Source of the DNA: Bacteroidales bacterium
GTDB lineage: Bacteria; Bacteroidota; Bacteroidia; Bacteroidales; UBA932
Length of the DNA: 36,780 bases
Reading direction: 5' to 3'
NCBI GenBank assembly: GCA_017551215.1
Contig: JAFZMA010000139.1
Location: forward strand, 1 to 36,780
Shown piece after piece: positions 1-7,071 of this stretch. Under the pieces are notes generated by a model. It did no database searches and was not told the DNA's origin. It worked only from the letters and a program-made list of their open reading frames with translations. Each line of letters begins with the position of its first letter. Position 1 is the first letter of the stretch. The translations under genes were made by a program, and so were the position numbers.

Positions 1-607
1 GGATTTCCTGGCTCAGCAGGCTGCTTTGCGGCATCATCAGCGATATGTCTTCTGTTCGCGAGGGCAGATAGATTTCAAGCGGAGTGAAGAACTGGGGCCT
101 CAGCATCAAAGTGGCGGCAAGGTTCTCTTCCACCACGGCTCTTGGCAGATCTCCGAACGAAAGAGAAAAATCCCCGTCCACAACATTGGCCTGCAAGCGG
201 GCCAGTGTGTCGTATCCGGCAGGCACTCCCTTAATTTTGGCAATAGACTGAACTGCATCGTATTGCACGTACACCGTTTCTTCTATAACCGGAAAAATCT
301 GAACCGTCCCTTCTCGCTTAGAATTTCCCCTTGTGATATGTTTAAGCTCCGCGATTGCTTCCTTTATCCTGCCATCGCTGAGGAGGATAGTCTTTCCCTT
401 TGCGGGAGTTATCACGTAGTTGGGTATGTAGCTGTTAAGGGAAGATTCAACAATTTTGTCGAATCCGTTATAGACAGAGAGTATGACTATCAGGGCCATA
501 CACCCGATTCCTATAGCCACGGCACTCACAACGGATATGATGTTTATCACATTGCGGTGAGCCTTTGAGAAAAGGTATCTCCGGGCTATGAAGAACGGAA
601 GGTGCAT
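1..607 (-). CDS. FtsX/LolE-type ABC transporter permease (partial, N-terminal part)
   Basis: The reading frame starts at an ATG on the minus strand at 607 and runs off the left edge, so about 202 N-terminal residues are present and the C-terminus is missing. It opens with MHLPFFIARRYLFSKAHRNV, then a long hydrophobic helix (about residues 21-48, with VSAVAIGIGCMALIVILSVY) and a large soluble region. This is the usual start of MacB/FtsX-family permeases of the lipoprotein-releasing (LolC/LolE) type, which move lipoproteins out of the inner membrane. The start lies 20 bases after the rbfA stop, so the two genes are probably co-transcribed; rbfA next to a permease of this type is a familiar Bacteroides arrangement. 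A copy of the CTCAGCGAT motif lies inside (374-382), encoding Leu-Ser-Asp. Family assignment is firm; the exact transported substrate is inferred. Confidence 0.82.
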   Translation of the reverse strand, partial: MHLPFFIARRYLFSKAHRNVINIISVVSAVAIGIGCMALIVILSVYNGFDKIVESSLNSYIPNYVITPAKGKTILLSDGRIKEAIAELKHITRGNSKREGTVQIFPVIEETVYVQYDAVQSIAKIKGVPAGYDTLARLQANVVDGDFSLSFGDLPRAVVEENLAATLMLRPQFFTPLEIYLPSRTEDISLMMPQSSLLSQEI

Positions 608-627
608 ACTGGTCTTCCTTGAAACGG

Positions 628-1035
628 TTATTCGGCGTTGCCTGAATCTTCTGCGGGGGTATCTTCTTTTGCGGAAGAAGGCTTTATAGGGTCACGTGCC
701 AATACATCGTCTATATGCTGGGCATAATCCAGCGTAGTATCTTCAAAGAAAGCAAGTTCCGGAACAATCCTCAACTGCTTTGCAACCACGCGCCCAAGCT
801 CTCCGCGGATAGACTTCATCTTCTCCTGCAGAGTCTTCATCACAAGCGGCCTCTTCTCAGACGGGAAGCAGCTTACGAAAACCTTGGCGTAGGAGAGGTC
901 CGGACTCATCCTCACCTCGCTCACCGTTACCAGCGCTCCCCCGAATGTTGCCATCCCCTTGGAACGGATAATTTCCGCCAGATGCCTCTGCACCTCGCGC
1001 TGCACTTTCTGCACTCTCTTACTGACCTCTTCCAT
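628..1035 (-). CDS. rbfA: 30S ribosome-binding factor A
   Basis: RbfA binds the 30S subunit and helps late maturation of the 5' end of 16S rRNA. The frame can be extended upstream to 1092, but the conserved family start is MEEVSKRVQKVQREVQ, so I place the start at 1035 (135 residues). The KH-like fold signature is visible: a basic N-terminal helix, GGALVTVSEVRMSPDLSYAK, then the late RIVPELAFFEDTTLDYAQHID segment typical of RbfA C-termini. An acidic, Ala/Glu-rich tail follows. It is followed after 20 bases by the FtsX-like permease in the same direction. Upstream lie about 190 bases before the tyrS stop, with no convincing TAnnTTTG box, so its promoter is not identified; read-through from tyrS is possible. 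Confidence 0.9.
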   Translation of the reverse strand: MEEVSKRVQKVQREVQRHLAEIIRSKGMATFGGALVTVSEVRMSPDLSYAKVFVSCFPSEKRPLVMKTLQEKMKSIRGELGRVVAKQLRIVPELAFFEDTTLDYAQHIDDVLARDPIKPSSAKEDTPAEDSGNAE

Positions 1036-1146
1036 TGCTATACTTCTTCTATTTGTTCTTTTATTTACAAACTCTTTATCCCCTAAACGCAAACCGCCGT
1101 TTTATGGTTCTGCAAGTAAAGACTCTGATTATCAATTGTTTATTAA

Positions 1147-1178
1147 ATTTAACCTATACCAAAACCACCAGGTTAAAT
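1147..1178. repeat. Perfect 9-bp inverted repeat between tyrS and rbfA
   Basis: ATTTAACCT (1147-1155) and AGGTTAAAT (1170-1178) are exact reverse complements around a 14-base loop. The stem is AT-rich and there is no clean T-run behind it, so it may be a weak terminator for tyrS or a regulatory site ahead of rbfA. Function unknown. Confidence 0.4.
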
Positions 1179-1228
1179 CGCACAACTTATTCATTTAAAG
1201 CCATTTGCATTGCAGGATAATTATATGC

Positions 1229-2518
1229 TTATTCAAATTTTAATATGTAGTAGTTCTTCTTGCCCTTCTGCACAAGAACGTACTTGCCGTTGATGAGGAA
1301 GTTCTCGGAGAGGGTGCCGTTGATATCGGTGAACTTCTCCTTGTCTATGCTCAGGCCGTTTGCCTGAATCATCTTCCTGGCCTCTCCCTTTGACGGGAAC
1401 ACCTGGGTGTCCACTGCCAGAAGGTCCAGTATCGGAGCCGTGAGCTTTTCCTTCGGCAGGGCAAACTGAGGCACTCCGTCAAACACCTCAAGGAAGGTCT
1501 TCTCATCCAGATTCTGGAGAGCGTCTCTCGTTGCCTTGCCAAAGAGGATGTTGGATGCGTCAACAGCCTTGTTGTACTCTGCCTCTCCGTGCACCATTAT
1601 TGTCACTTCCTTTGCCAGAAGCTTCTGCAGGGTCCTTCTGCCCGGATCCTGATGATGCTCAGCGATAGCGGCTTCTATCTCCTCCTTCGGCAACATAGTG
1701 AATATCTTGATATACCTGTCCGCATCCTCATCGCTGACATTCAGCCAGAACTGGTAGAAAGCGTAAGGGCTTGTCAGCTCTGCGCTCAGCCATACGTTTC
1801 CCTTTTCGGTCTTGCCGAACTTGGTGCCGTCCGCCTTCTTTATAAGCGGGCAGGTCATTGCAAAGGCCTCTTTCCCAAGAATCCTGCGGATGAGCTCGCT
1901 TCCGGTGGTGATATTGCCCCACTGGTCGCTTCCGCCAAGTTGCAGAACGCAGCCCTTGTGCTCATACAGCCAAAGGAAGTCGTAGCCCTGAAGGAGCTGG
2001 TAGCTGAACTCTGTAAACGACATTCCCTCACGGGATTCCGTGCTGAGTCTCTTCTTCACAGAATCCTTTGCCATCATGTAGTTTACGGTTATATGCTTTC
2101 CAATATCGCGGATGAAGTTAATGAACGTATAGTCCTTCATCCAGTCGTAATTGTTCACAAGTTCCGCCTTGTTCGGAGCGTCGCTGTCAAAATCCAGGAA
2201 ACGGCCCAGCTGCGCCTTGATGCAGGCCACGTTGTGCCTAAGGGTTTCCTCGTCAAGCAGATTTCTCTCCGCAGACTTCATGGAAGGGTCTCCAATCATT
2301 CCCGTGGCACCACCCACCAGCGCAATCGGCCTATGCCCGCACTTCTGGAAGTGCTTAAGTATCATCACGCTTACCAGGTGACCTATATGCAGCGAGTCTG
2401 CCGTTGGGTCTATTCCCACATAAGCAGCCTGCGGTCCTTCCATAAGTTTCTCTTCCGTCCCGGGCATAATATCCTGGATCATGCCTCTCCATTTGAGTTC
2501 TTCTACAAAGTTCTTCAT
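1229..2518 (-). CDS. tyrS: Tyrosyl-tRNA synthetase
   Basis: Class I aminoacyl-tRNA synthetase that charges tRNA-Tyr in the cytoplasm. The protein has 429 residues, normal for bacterial TyrRS. The HIGH signature is literally present at residues 44-47 ([10 protein letters not shown]) and the KMSKS counterpart is KFGKT at 232-236, the usual TyrRS variant. The tyrosine-pocket region includes GGSDQWGNI (about 194-202). The last 60-70 residues ([18 protein letters not shown], then [18 protein letters not shown]) form the S4-type RNA-binding domain. The start at 2518 is supported by a well-formed promoter about 40 bases upstream with both -7 and -33 boxes. It carries one exact CTCAGCGAT motif (1658-1666, antisense, encoding Ile-Ala-Glu) and one near copy (1730-1738). 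Confidence 0.97.
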   Translation of the reverse strand: MKNFVEELKWRGMIQDIMPGTEEKLMEGPQAAYVGIDPTADSLHIGHLVSVMILKHFQKCGHRPIALVGGATGMIGDPSMKSAERNLLDEETLRHNVACIKAQLGRFLDFDSDAPNKAELVNNYDWMKDYTFINFIRDIGKHITVNYMMAKDSVKKRLSTESREGMSFTEFSYQLLQGYDFLWLYEHKGCVLQLGGSDQWGNITTGSELIRRILGKEAFAMTCPLIKKADGTKFGKTEKGNVWLSAELTSPYAFYQFWLNVSDEDADRYIKIFTMLPKEEIEAAIAEHHQDPGRRTLQKLLAKEVTIMVHGEAEYNKAVDASNILFGKATRDALQNLDEKTFLEVFDGVPQFALPKEKLTAPILDLLAVDTQVFPSKGEARKMIQANGLSIDKEKFTDINGTLSENFLINGKYVLVQKGKKNYYILKFE

Positions 2519-2558
2519 CTCTGAATATGTTGTAACTGTCTAAATATCTATAATCGCA

Positions 2559-2590
2559 CAAAAGTAGGAAAAATAGCCTTGTATAGCAAA
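2559..2590 (-). promoter_or_regulatory. tyrS promoter, Bacteroidota type
   Basis: Read on the minus strand, TTTG (2590-2587) is followed after 20 bases by TACTTTTG (2566-2559), matching the -33 TTTG and -7 TAnnTTTG elements of the main Bacteroidota sigma factor. The predicted start of transcription is about 2553, giving a leader of roughly 35 bases. The -33 TTTG abuts the glsB terminator stem. Confidence 0.7.
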
Positions 2591-2621
2591 GACGGGGCAA
2601 AACCCGAAGGCTGCCCCGTCT
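2590..2621 (-). terminator. Terminator after the GlsB-like gene
   Basis: A 10-bp stem (AGACGGGGCA at 2590-2599 against TGCCCCGTCT at 2612-2621) with a 12-base loop, followed in the minus direction by TTTGCTAT. The GC-rich stem is convincing; the T-run is short. Confidence 0.6.
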
Positions 2622-2656
2622 AAGATTTCATTCATTAACCTGATTGGTCTTTAGGC

Positions 2657-2914
2657 TTACTTGAAGGCCTTCTTTAAGAAGTTCCAGATGGCAAGAAGGA
2701 TAACGGCGCCTATTACAGCACTGACAATCTGGCCATACCATTGTGCCCAGAATGGACTGGTTGCGCCAAGTTTGCCAAGCAGCCATCCGCCAACGAAACC
2801 GCCGGCAAGACCGATGAGGATGTTCCAGATAAGACCGCCCTTGTCTTTAACTACGAAGAAGCCAGCAAGCCAGCCAGCAACTGCTCCGATGAGCAAAGTG
2901 ATAATGATGTTCAT
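2657..2914 (-). CDS. GlsB/YeaQ/YmgE-family small membrane protein
   Basis: An 85-residue inner-membrane protein of the transglycosylase-associated (GlsB/YeaQ/YmgE) family; members are often stress-induced but the molecular role is not established. I chose the ATG at 2914 (MNIIITLLIGAVAGWLAGFF) rather than an upstream ATG at 2941, because the family starts there and the -7 box at 2939-2946 would lie inside a longer gene. Three hydrophobic segments are visible: residues about 3-21, a Gly-rich central one (NILIGLAGGFVGGWLLGKLG) and a C-terminal one (IVSAVIGAVILLAIWNFL). The Gly-rich repeats are typical. It is transcribed on its own, with its own promoter and terminator. Confidence 0.85.
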   Translation of the reverse strand: MNIIITLLIGAVAGWLAGFFVVKDKGGLIWNILIGLAGGFVGGWLLGKLGATSPFWAQWYGQIVSAVIGAVILLAIWNFLKKAFK

Positions 2915-2938
2915 GGTTTTAGAATTAATGCTATAAAG

Positions 2939-2946
2939 CAAATATA
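2939..2946 (-). promoter_or_regulatory. -7 box for the GlsB-like gene
   Basis: TATATTTG on the minus strand fits TAnnTTTG and lies 24 bases before the chosen start codon. No -33 TTTG is seen at the normal distance. It is only 13 bases from the divergent -7 box at 2960-2967. Confidence 0.5.
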
Positions 2947-2959
2947 GTCATTTTTTGCC

Positions 2960-2967
2960 TAACTTTG
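2960..2967 (+). promoter_or_regulatory. -7 box for the S37-type peptidase
   Basis: TAACTTTG on the plus strand fits TAnnTTTG; the start codon follows 40 bases later at 3008. No clear -33 box. It faces away from the GlsB-like gene's -7 box, so the two promoters overlap. Confidence 0.55.
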
Positions 2968-3007
2968 TAGATAGTATTGAATTATCGCGATAATAAAACT
3001 TATTGAT

Positions 3008-4438
3008 ATGAATATTAAATCGTTGAGAAAAATTTTTGCTGTGGCTTTTGCCTCAGCGATGCTGTTAAGCACCAGCGCTTTTGCCCAGAATGAGGATAGC
3101 CTGAGGTATCAGGCGGGGCCGAGGTTTGCATCGTCTCCGGTGGATTCCCTGGTGCTGGATGATTTTGCCTGGTGCAACCGCTACGTGATGCCGGATCAGC
3201 CTTGGGCAAGGTTGACGGAGATTGAAAGAATCCCTGTGGCAGAGCAACTTAAGGGCCATCTGAAGGCAAAGTACAAGATGTTCATCATCCAGCCGATAGA
3301 CCACAAGCATCCGGAAAAGGGACTGTTCAAGCAGAGAGTGATTGTGGGCTTTGCAAACTTCAAGGCTCCTACGGTCATCATCACAGAAGGCTATACGGCA
3401 AAATCCGGCTCCAATCCACGGTATGACGAGGAGATTGCATTCCTTCTGAAATGCAACTTTGTGCAGGTGGAACACCGCTATTTCAACGAGAGCATTCCTT
3501 TCATGCAGGACGACAGCACCATCACCTGGGACAAGCTCAACTGGGACTACATGACGGCCGAGCAGGAAGCTGCAGACCTTCACGAGGTAAGGAAAGCGTT
3601 TAGCCATATTTTCTATGGCAAATGGATTGCAACCGGCATAAGCAAAGGCGGCCAGAACTGCATGAGCTACACCATGTTCTATCCTAAGGACGTGGACGTT
3701 TCCGTGCCTTATGTCGGGCCTGTGGCAAGGGCTCAGGAAGACGGAAGGCACGAGCCTTTCCTCCGCGATTCAACAGGCACAGCCAAAGACCGCGAAATCA
3801 TCTACAACTTCCAGCTCGAGATCCTGAAGAGAAGGGGCTCAATGGAAAAACTGCTCAGCGATTGGTCTGAAAAGCACAAGGTTACATACAACATCTCCAT
3901 ACCGGAAGTGCTGGACTACTGCGTTCTTGAATTCCCGTTCGCATTCTGGCAGTGGGGAAGAAAGACATCCACCATTCCTGCAACCACAGAGAGCGACGAG
4001 GTTCTGTTCAAGTTCTTTGCAGACGCCGTAGGCCCGGACTACTTCCAGAGCTGGGACGACAACTCTCCGTTCTTTGTGCAGGCCGCAAAGGAACTCGGCT
4101 ACTACGGATATGACACCAAGCCGTTCAAGGGATTGCTGAAAATCAAATCCTCCAAGGGATACCTCCGGAAGATATTCCTCCCTGGCGGACGCAAGTTCAA
4201 GTTCGACAAGACTCTGTACAAGAACCTCACGAACTTTGTTGCCACAACGGACAACAAGATTATGTTCATCTACGGAGAATGGGACCCTTGGTCCTCTGTC
4301 AGACCGCTCAACCCTGGACACGACAACATCAAGTTCTTCATCGCTCCAGGCGGAAGCCACCGCGCCCGCATCTCCAACCTCCCTCCAGAAATGAGGGACG
4401 AGGCCATAAAGACCCTCAAGGACTGGCTCGGCCTCTAG
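3008..4438 (+). CDS. Secreted S37/S28-type serine peptidase
   Basis: A 476-residue exported hydrolase with a signal peptide (about residues 1-26, ending AFA before QNED). It resembles Peptidase_S37 (PS-10) and its S28 relatives, alpha/beta-hydrolase aminopeptidases that release short peptides. The nucleophile elbow is GISKGGQ, with Ser212; the acid is probably Asp426 in YGEWDPW and the base His451 in GGSHRAR, the order and spacing expected for this fold. VEHRYFNES near residues 156-164 is another family hallmark. Cleavage of secreted peptides is the likely job; the preferred substrate is unknown. The gene is alone in its orientation, and its downstream region ends in a hairpin at 4494-4527. 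It contains two CTCAGCGAT motifs (3052-3060 in the signal-peptide region, 3854-3862). Proximity to the two cysteine-protease genes is suggestive only, as they are convergent. Confidence 0.78.
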   Translation: MNIKSLRKIFAVAFASAMLLSTSAFAQNEDSLRYQAGPRFASSPVDSLVLDDFAWCNRYVMPDQPWARLTEIERIPVAEQLKGHLKAKYKMFIIQPIDHKHPEKGLFKQRVIVGFANFKAPTVIITEGYTAKSGSNPRYDEEIAFLLKCNFVQVEHRYFNESIPFMQDDSTITWDKLNWDYMTAEQEAADLHEVRKAFSHIFYGKWIATGISKGGQNCMSYTMFYPKDVDVSVPYVGPVARAQEDGRHEPFLRDSTGTAKDREIIYNFQLEILKRRGSMEKLLSDWSEKHKVTYNISIPEVLDYCVLEFPFAFWQWGRKTSTIPATTESDEVLFKFFADAVGPDYFQSWDDNSPFFVQAAKELGYYGYDTKPFKGLLKIKSSKGYLRKIFLPGGRKFKFDKTLYKNLTNFVATTDNKIMFIYGEWDPWSSVRPLNPGHDNIKFFIAPGGSHRARISNLPPEMRDEAIKTLKDWLGL

Positions 4439-4493
4439 AAGTAATGCGCCGCCGTTCCTGCAAGATAAACGCCTGACAATCAGCACAATGTCA

Positions 4494-4527
4494 ATATGAA
4501 CCTATGCAAAATCAGATAGGTTCATAT
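4494..4527. repeat. Perfect 12-bp inverted repeat
   Basis: ATATGAACCTAT (4494-4505) and ATAGGTTCATAT (4516-4527) are exact reverse complements around a 10-base loop. There is no T-run on either side, so it is an operator-like or RNA-hairpin site rather than an obvious intrinsic terminator. It lies 56 bases after the S37-type peptidase stop. Confidence 0.65.
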
Positions 4528-4555
4528 CAACAACCGGCTAGTAATCAACTACTTG

Positions 4556-4600
4556 GCTTGCAGAGGGGCTTGCAGGAGGAGCTTGCAGAGGGGCTTGCAG
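4556..4600 (+). repeat. Four tandem GCTTGCAG repeats
   Basis: GCTTGCAG begins at 4556, 4568, 4581 and 4593, a 12-13 base period with AGGG or GAGGA between units. Function unknown. Confidence 0.7.
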
Positions 4601-4626
4601 GGCGTTTGCATTCGGATGAGACCCGC

Positions 4627-4660
4627 AAGCGAAGCGAAGTGGGAGGGATGAAGCGAAGCG
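4627..4660 (+). repeat. Two AAGCGAAGCG direct repeats
   Basis: The 10-mer AAGCGAAGCG occurs at 4627-4636 and 4651-4660, 24 bases apart, inside purine-rich DNA. Confidence 0.55.
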
Positions 4661-4710
4661 GAAGGATTAAGAAGGCGGGCTGCTCTGCCCTTTCAGCGTG
4701 GGTGGGATAT

Positions 4711-4744
4711 AAAAAAGCCGGCGGAAAATTCCGTCGGCTTTTTT
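4711..4744. terminator. Bidirectional terminator after the twin proteases
   Basis: AAAAAAGCCG-G-CGGAA / TTCCG-T-CGGCTTTTTT forms a nearly perfect hairpin with A-runs and T-runs at its two ends, so it can stop transcription in both directions. It ends the minus-strand protease operon (stop at 4786) and can also stop transcripts from the left. Confidence 0.85.
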
Positions 4745-4785
4745 CGGAGTATGGCCACCCTACAGCCATTAGCTTTGAGTATCTG

Positions 4786-7059
4786 CTACTTCAGGCGGTT
4801 GATGGTCTGGGTGAGTTCAGCGCGGAGTTCCGGCTCGAGGTCTGAATTCTCTGCGAGGATCTTCTGGCAGCCATCTATGATTTCCTGCCTGCGGTAGGAG
4901 TAGATGTACCAGCCCAGAGCCTCAGCGATGTTCAGCTTCACCTTGAGGGAGTTGTCCTTGTCTGTAAGAGCCTCGAGGAACTGAGGGATTGCCTCGTGAA
5001 GGTTATTGTTACGGGTCATGCGGATGTCGGAAATCCTTTCGCTCTCCTTGGCGGATTTGTCAAAGATTTCCTTAACCGTACTTTCGTAACGTTTCTGGTT
5101 ACGGGCAATGCTCTTGGAAACTTCCTCTACAACCTCATCATTGTTCAGGTAGGTCATGGTTGGCTTTACCTTCTCCAAAGCGTCCTTAAGGGCCTGGTGG
5201 TTGACGTTGAGGAAGTTAGTGGAGATGTTGTAGTTGACTCTCTTTGCCTCCGGATAGTTCACGAACACATCCATCATAGTCTCCATCACCCTTGGGTCTC
5301 CGTTCCTTCCGCAAAGGTCTGCGGCACTTCTGCGGACAACCTCATATCGGTCTTTCAGAGCAAGCTTAAGTGCCTCTACAAAGTGGTCGTTATCCATACG
5401 GGAGAGAAGCTTCAGGCACTCCATCCTAACGGTTCCGAACTTGGAGTCCTTCATCTTCTGGAGAATCTCTTCGGAAGAAATCTGTCCAAGTTCCTTGAGC
5501 ATACGCATTGCAACGTTCTGGACTGCCGGATAAGGATTGTCCAACTGGCTTCTCCAGTAGGCTGCATCCTTGCGGTGAGAGGCAATCACACCCTTGAAGT
5601 CAAAATCAGCGCCGCTGTTGAAATGGAATGTAGGGTCTCCGATAAGATGGCCCTCCAGCGTTGCAACAAGGCGGTTATATTCGCCGATCCTGGCCCCGAG
5701 GGAGATAATGCCTATGTCCTCGTACGTCCACTTGTCCTGGAGCACATTTACCGTGTTCCCCTGGCAGACAACCGTACGTCCGTTTCCGAAGATGTAATAG
5801 CCGCTGATGTTGCCCTTGCGGTGGAAACTTCCGTTGTAGCAGGCGTTGAACATAACAAAGTACGGCTGAGGGTTAAAGCCCTTCAGATCCTGCAGGTCTA
5901 TGATGATGAGCCTGCGGTCTTCCTTTGCCTTTGCGGCAGCGGCTTTCCTTTCCTCGGCAGTCATGTTCTGTGTCTTCCACCAGTCGTCGAAGAACTTAGG
6001 CGTAACGTGGAAATCCGTGCAGAGTGTGTCGATGAGCCTCTTTGCGTATGCGTTGGCATCATCGTCGCTCATTCCGGCCTTCTTCCGCTTGGCAACTTCC
6101 TTGGAAAGAATGTCGTATGGACCTGCATCCCATCCCCATCCGTGGCGGTACTTGTTCACGTAATCCTGCGGAGTTTCCTGTGCAGGAAGCTCGGAGATGT
6201 GCTGCTTGTCTATGCTGCCGTGCTCGTTGAAGAAAATGGCGTCTACCTCAGGCCTCTGGAGTTCGTCAAACAGACGGTATTTCATGTAATCCTCGTGGCG
6301 GAAATTCAGCTGCTTGAGATTCCGTGAAGAGTTCTTGAGGAACTGGAAATTCTCCTCCAGAGTAATGCTCTCGTCCAGCCAGGTAATGAGGCAGTCGCTG
6401 TTATAGCCATGCCCGGCAAACGTAACAATGTTGTCCAGATCCTCTCCGGTCTTCTTTGCGGCAACAACCTTCTCCAGGAAAAGCGCAATGGCCTCGTACT
6501 TGTCCCCGCCAAGTTCTGCCGGATACTTGATTCGTCCGGAATAGTATGTAGGGTTCAGACTCTGTGCGCAATCCGTCTTGAGGTTATAGTAGAAGAAATC
6601 CGTATCTACAGTATCTCTTCCAAGATACTCAAACTCAAGGTTGAGATCATCGTAGAAACGGTCGCTTCCAACGCTGGATTCATTGCGCGGGAACTTGTCC
6701 TCGTCCATCTTGAATGCGGTTGTCATGTGCTGCGCGTTGCGGACCATGGCAACAGGAATATCGCCGATGAGCACGATGCCCTCAAAGTTCTTGGCTTTCT
6801 TGTAGAGTTTCTTGAGCTCTTCGCGGAGCTGCATCGGACTCTCCCAGTCTCCGCTGAGAATGTAGGTCCTAAGGCCATCGTCCTGAAGAGCATCCCTGTA
6901 GGCGTAAACCTGCGCCTTGCAAGCCTCGTAAGTTCCGTTGTCTATGACAATTGCAAACGTGTTGCCCTTCTTGGATGTAGGCTTCTCAAGCTTAATGTTC
7001 TGGGCCGTAACCGTTGCCGCCAGGCAAACTGAAACAATTGCTAAAAGTATTCTTTTCAT
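4786..7059 (-). CDS. Gingipain-like (C25/clan CD) protease-fold protein with HEAT-like C-terminus, paralog 1
   Basis: A 757-residue exported protein (signal peptide to about residue 19, VTA before QNIK). Residues about 33-480 look like a gingipain/caspase-type cysteine protease: strand-rich blocks ending in conserved turns, GHG at 216-218, EHG at 279-281, and YFVMFNACYNGSF with Cys407. In clan CD, a hydrophobic strand followed by His-Gly and another followed by Ala-Cys mark the dyad; which of His217 and His280 is catalytic cannot be settled by eye. HLIGDPTFHF (471-480) closes the domain. Residues about 495-757 are helical repeats resembling HEAT repeats. No type IX secretion C-terminal domain is visible, so the periplasm is the likely site. 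It starts 12 bases after its paralog's stop and is surely co-transcribed. The antisense CTCAGCGAT at 4921-4929 encodes Ile-Ala-Glu. Enzymatic activity is inferred. Confidence 0.72.
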   Translation of the reverse strand: MKRILLAIVSVCLAATVTAQNIKLEKPTSKKGNTFAIVIDNGTYEACKAQVYAYRDALQDDGLRTYILSGDWESPMQLREELKKLYKKAKNFEGIVLIGDIPVAMVRNAQHMTTAFKMDEDKFPRNESSVGSDRFYDDLNLEFEYLGRDTVDTDFFYYNLKTDCAQSLNPTYYSGRIKYPAELGGDKYEAIALFLEKVVAAKKTGEDLDNIVTFAGHGYNSDCLITWLDESITLEENFQFLKNSSRNLKQLNFRHEDYMKYRLFDELQRPEVDAIFFNEHGSIDKQHISELPAQETPQDYVNKYRHGWGWDAGPYDILSKEVAKRKKAGMSDDDANAYAKRLIDTLCTDFHVTPKFFDDWWKTQNMTAEERKAAAAKAKEDRRLIIIDLQDLKGFNPQPYFVMFNACYNGSFHRKGNISGYYIFGNGRTVVCQGNTVNVLQDKWTYEDIGIISLGARIGEYNRLVATLEGHLIGDPTFHFNSGADFDFKGVIASHRKDAAYWRSQLDNPYPAVQNVAMRMLKELGQISSEEILQKMKDSKFGTVRMECLKLLSRMDNDHFVEALKLALKDRYEVVRRSAADLCGRNGDPRVMETMMDVFVNYPEAKRVNYNISTNFLNVNHQALKDALEKVKPTMTYLNNDEVVEEVSKSIARNQKRYESTVKEIFDKSAKESERISDIRMTRNNNLHEAIPQFLEALTDKDNSLKVKLNIAEALGWYIYSYRRQEIIDGCQKILAENSDLEPELRAELTQTINRLK

Positions 7060-7071
7060 ATCTGCCTCCTT

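Larger units (their letters stand above)
4439..4785. other. Gene-free stretch with hairpin, short repeats and terminator
   Basis: I see no credible gene in these 347 bases. They hold a perfect 12-bp inverted repeat (4494-4527), four tandem GCTTGCAG units (4556-4600), two AAGCGAAGCG units (4627-4660) and a strong bidirectional terminator (4711-4744). Confidence 0.6.

Noticed and set aside
4556..4660. A small CRISPR-like array
   Set aside because: The units are 8-10 bases with a 12-13 or 24 base period and no spacer-sized unique sequence; no cas gene is near.
4504..4845. A 113-codon plus-strand frame in the gene-free stretch
   Set aside because: It runs through the tandem repeats and the terminator into the 3' end of the protease gene, with low-complexity composition and no promoter.
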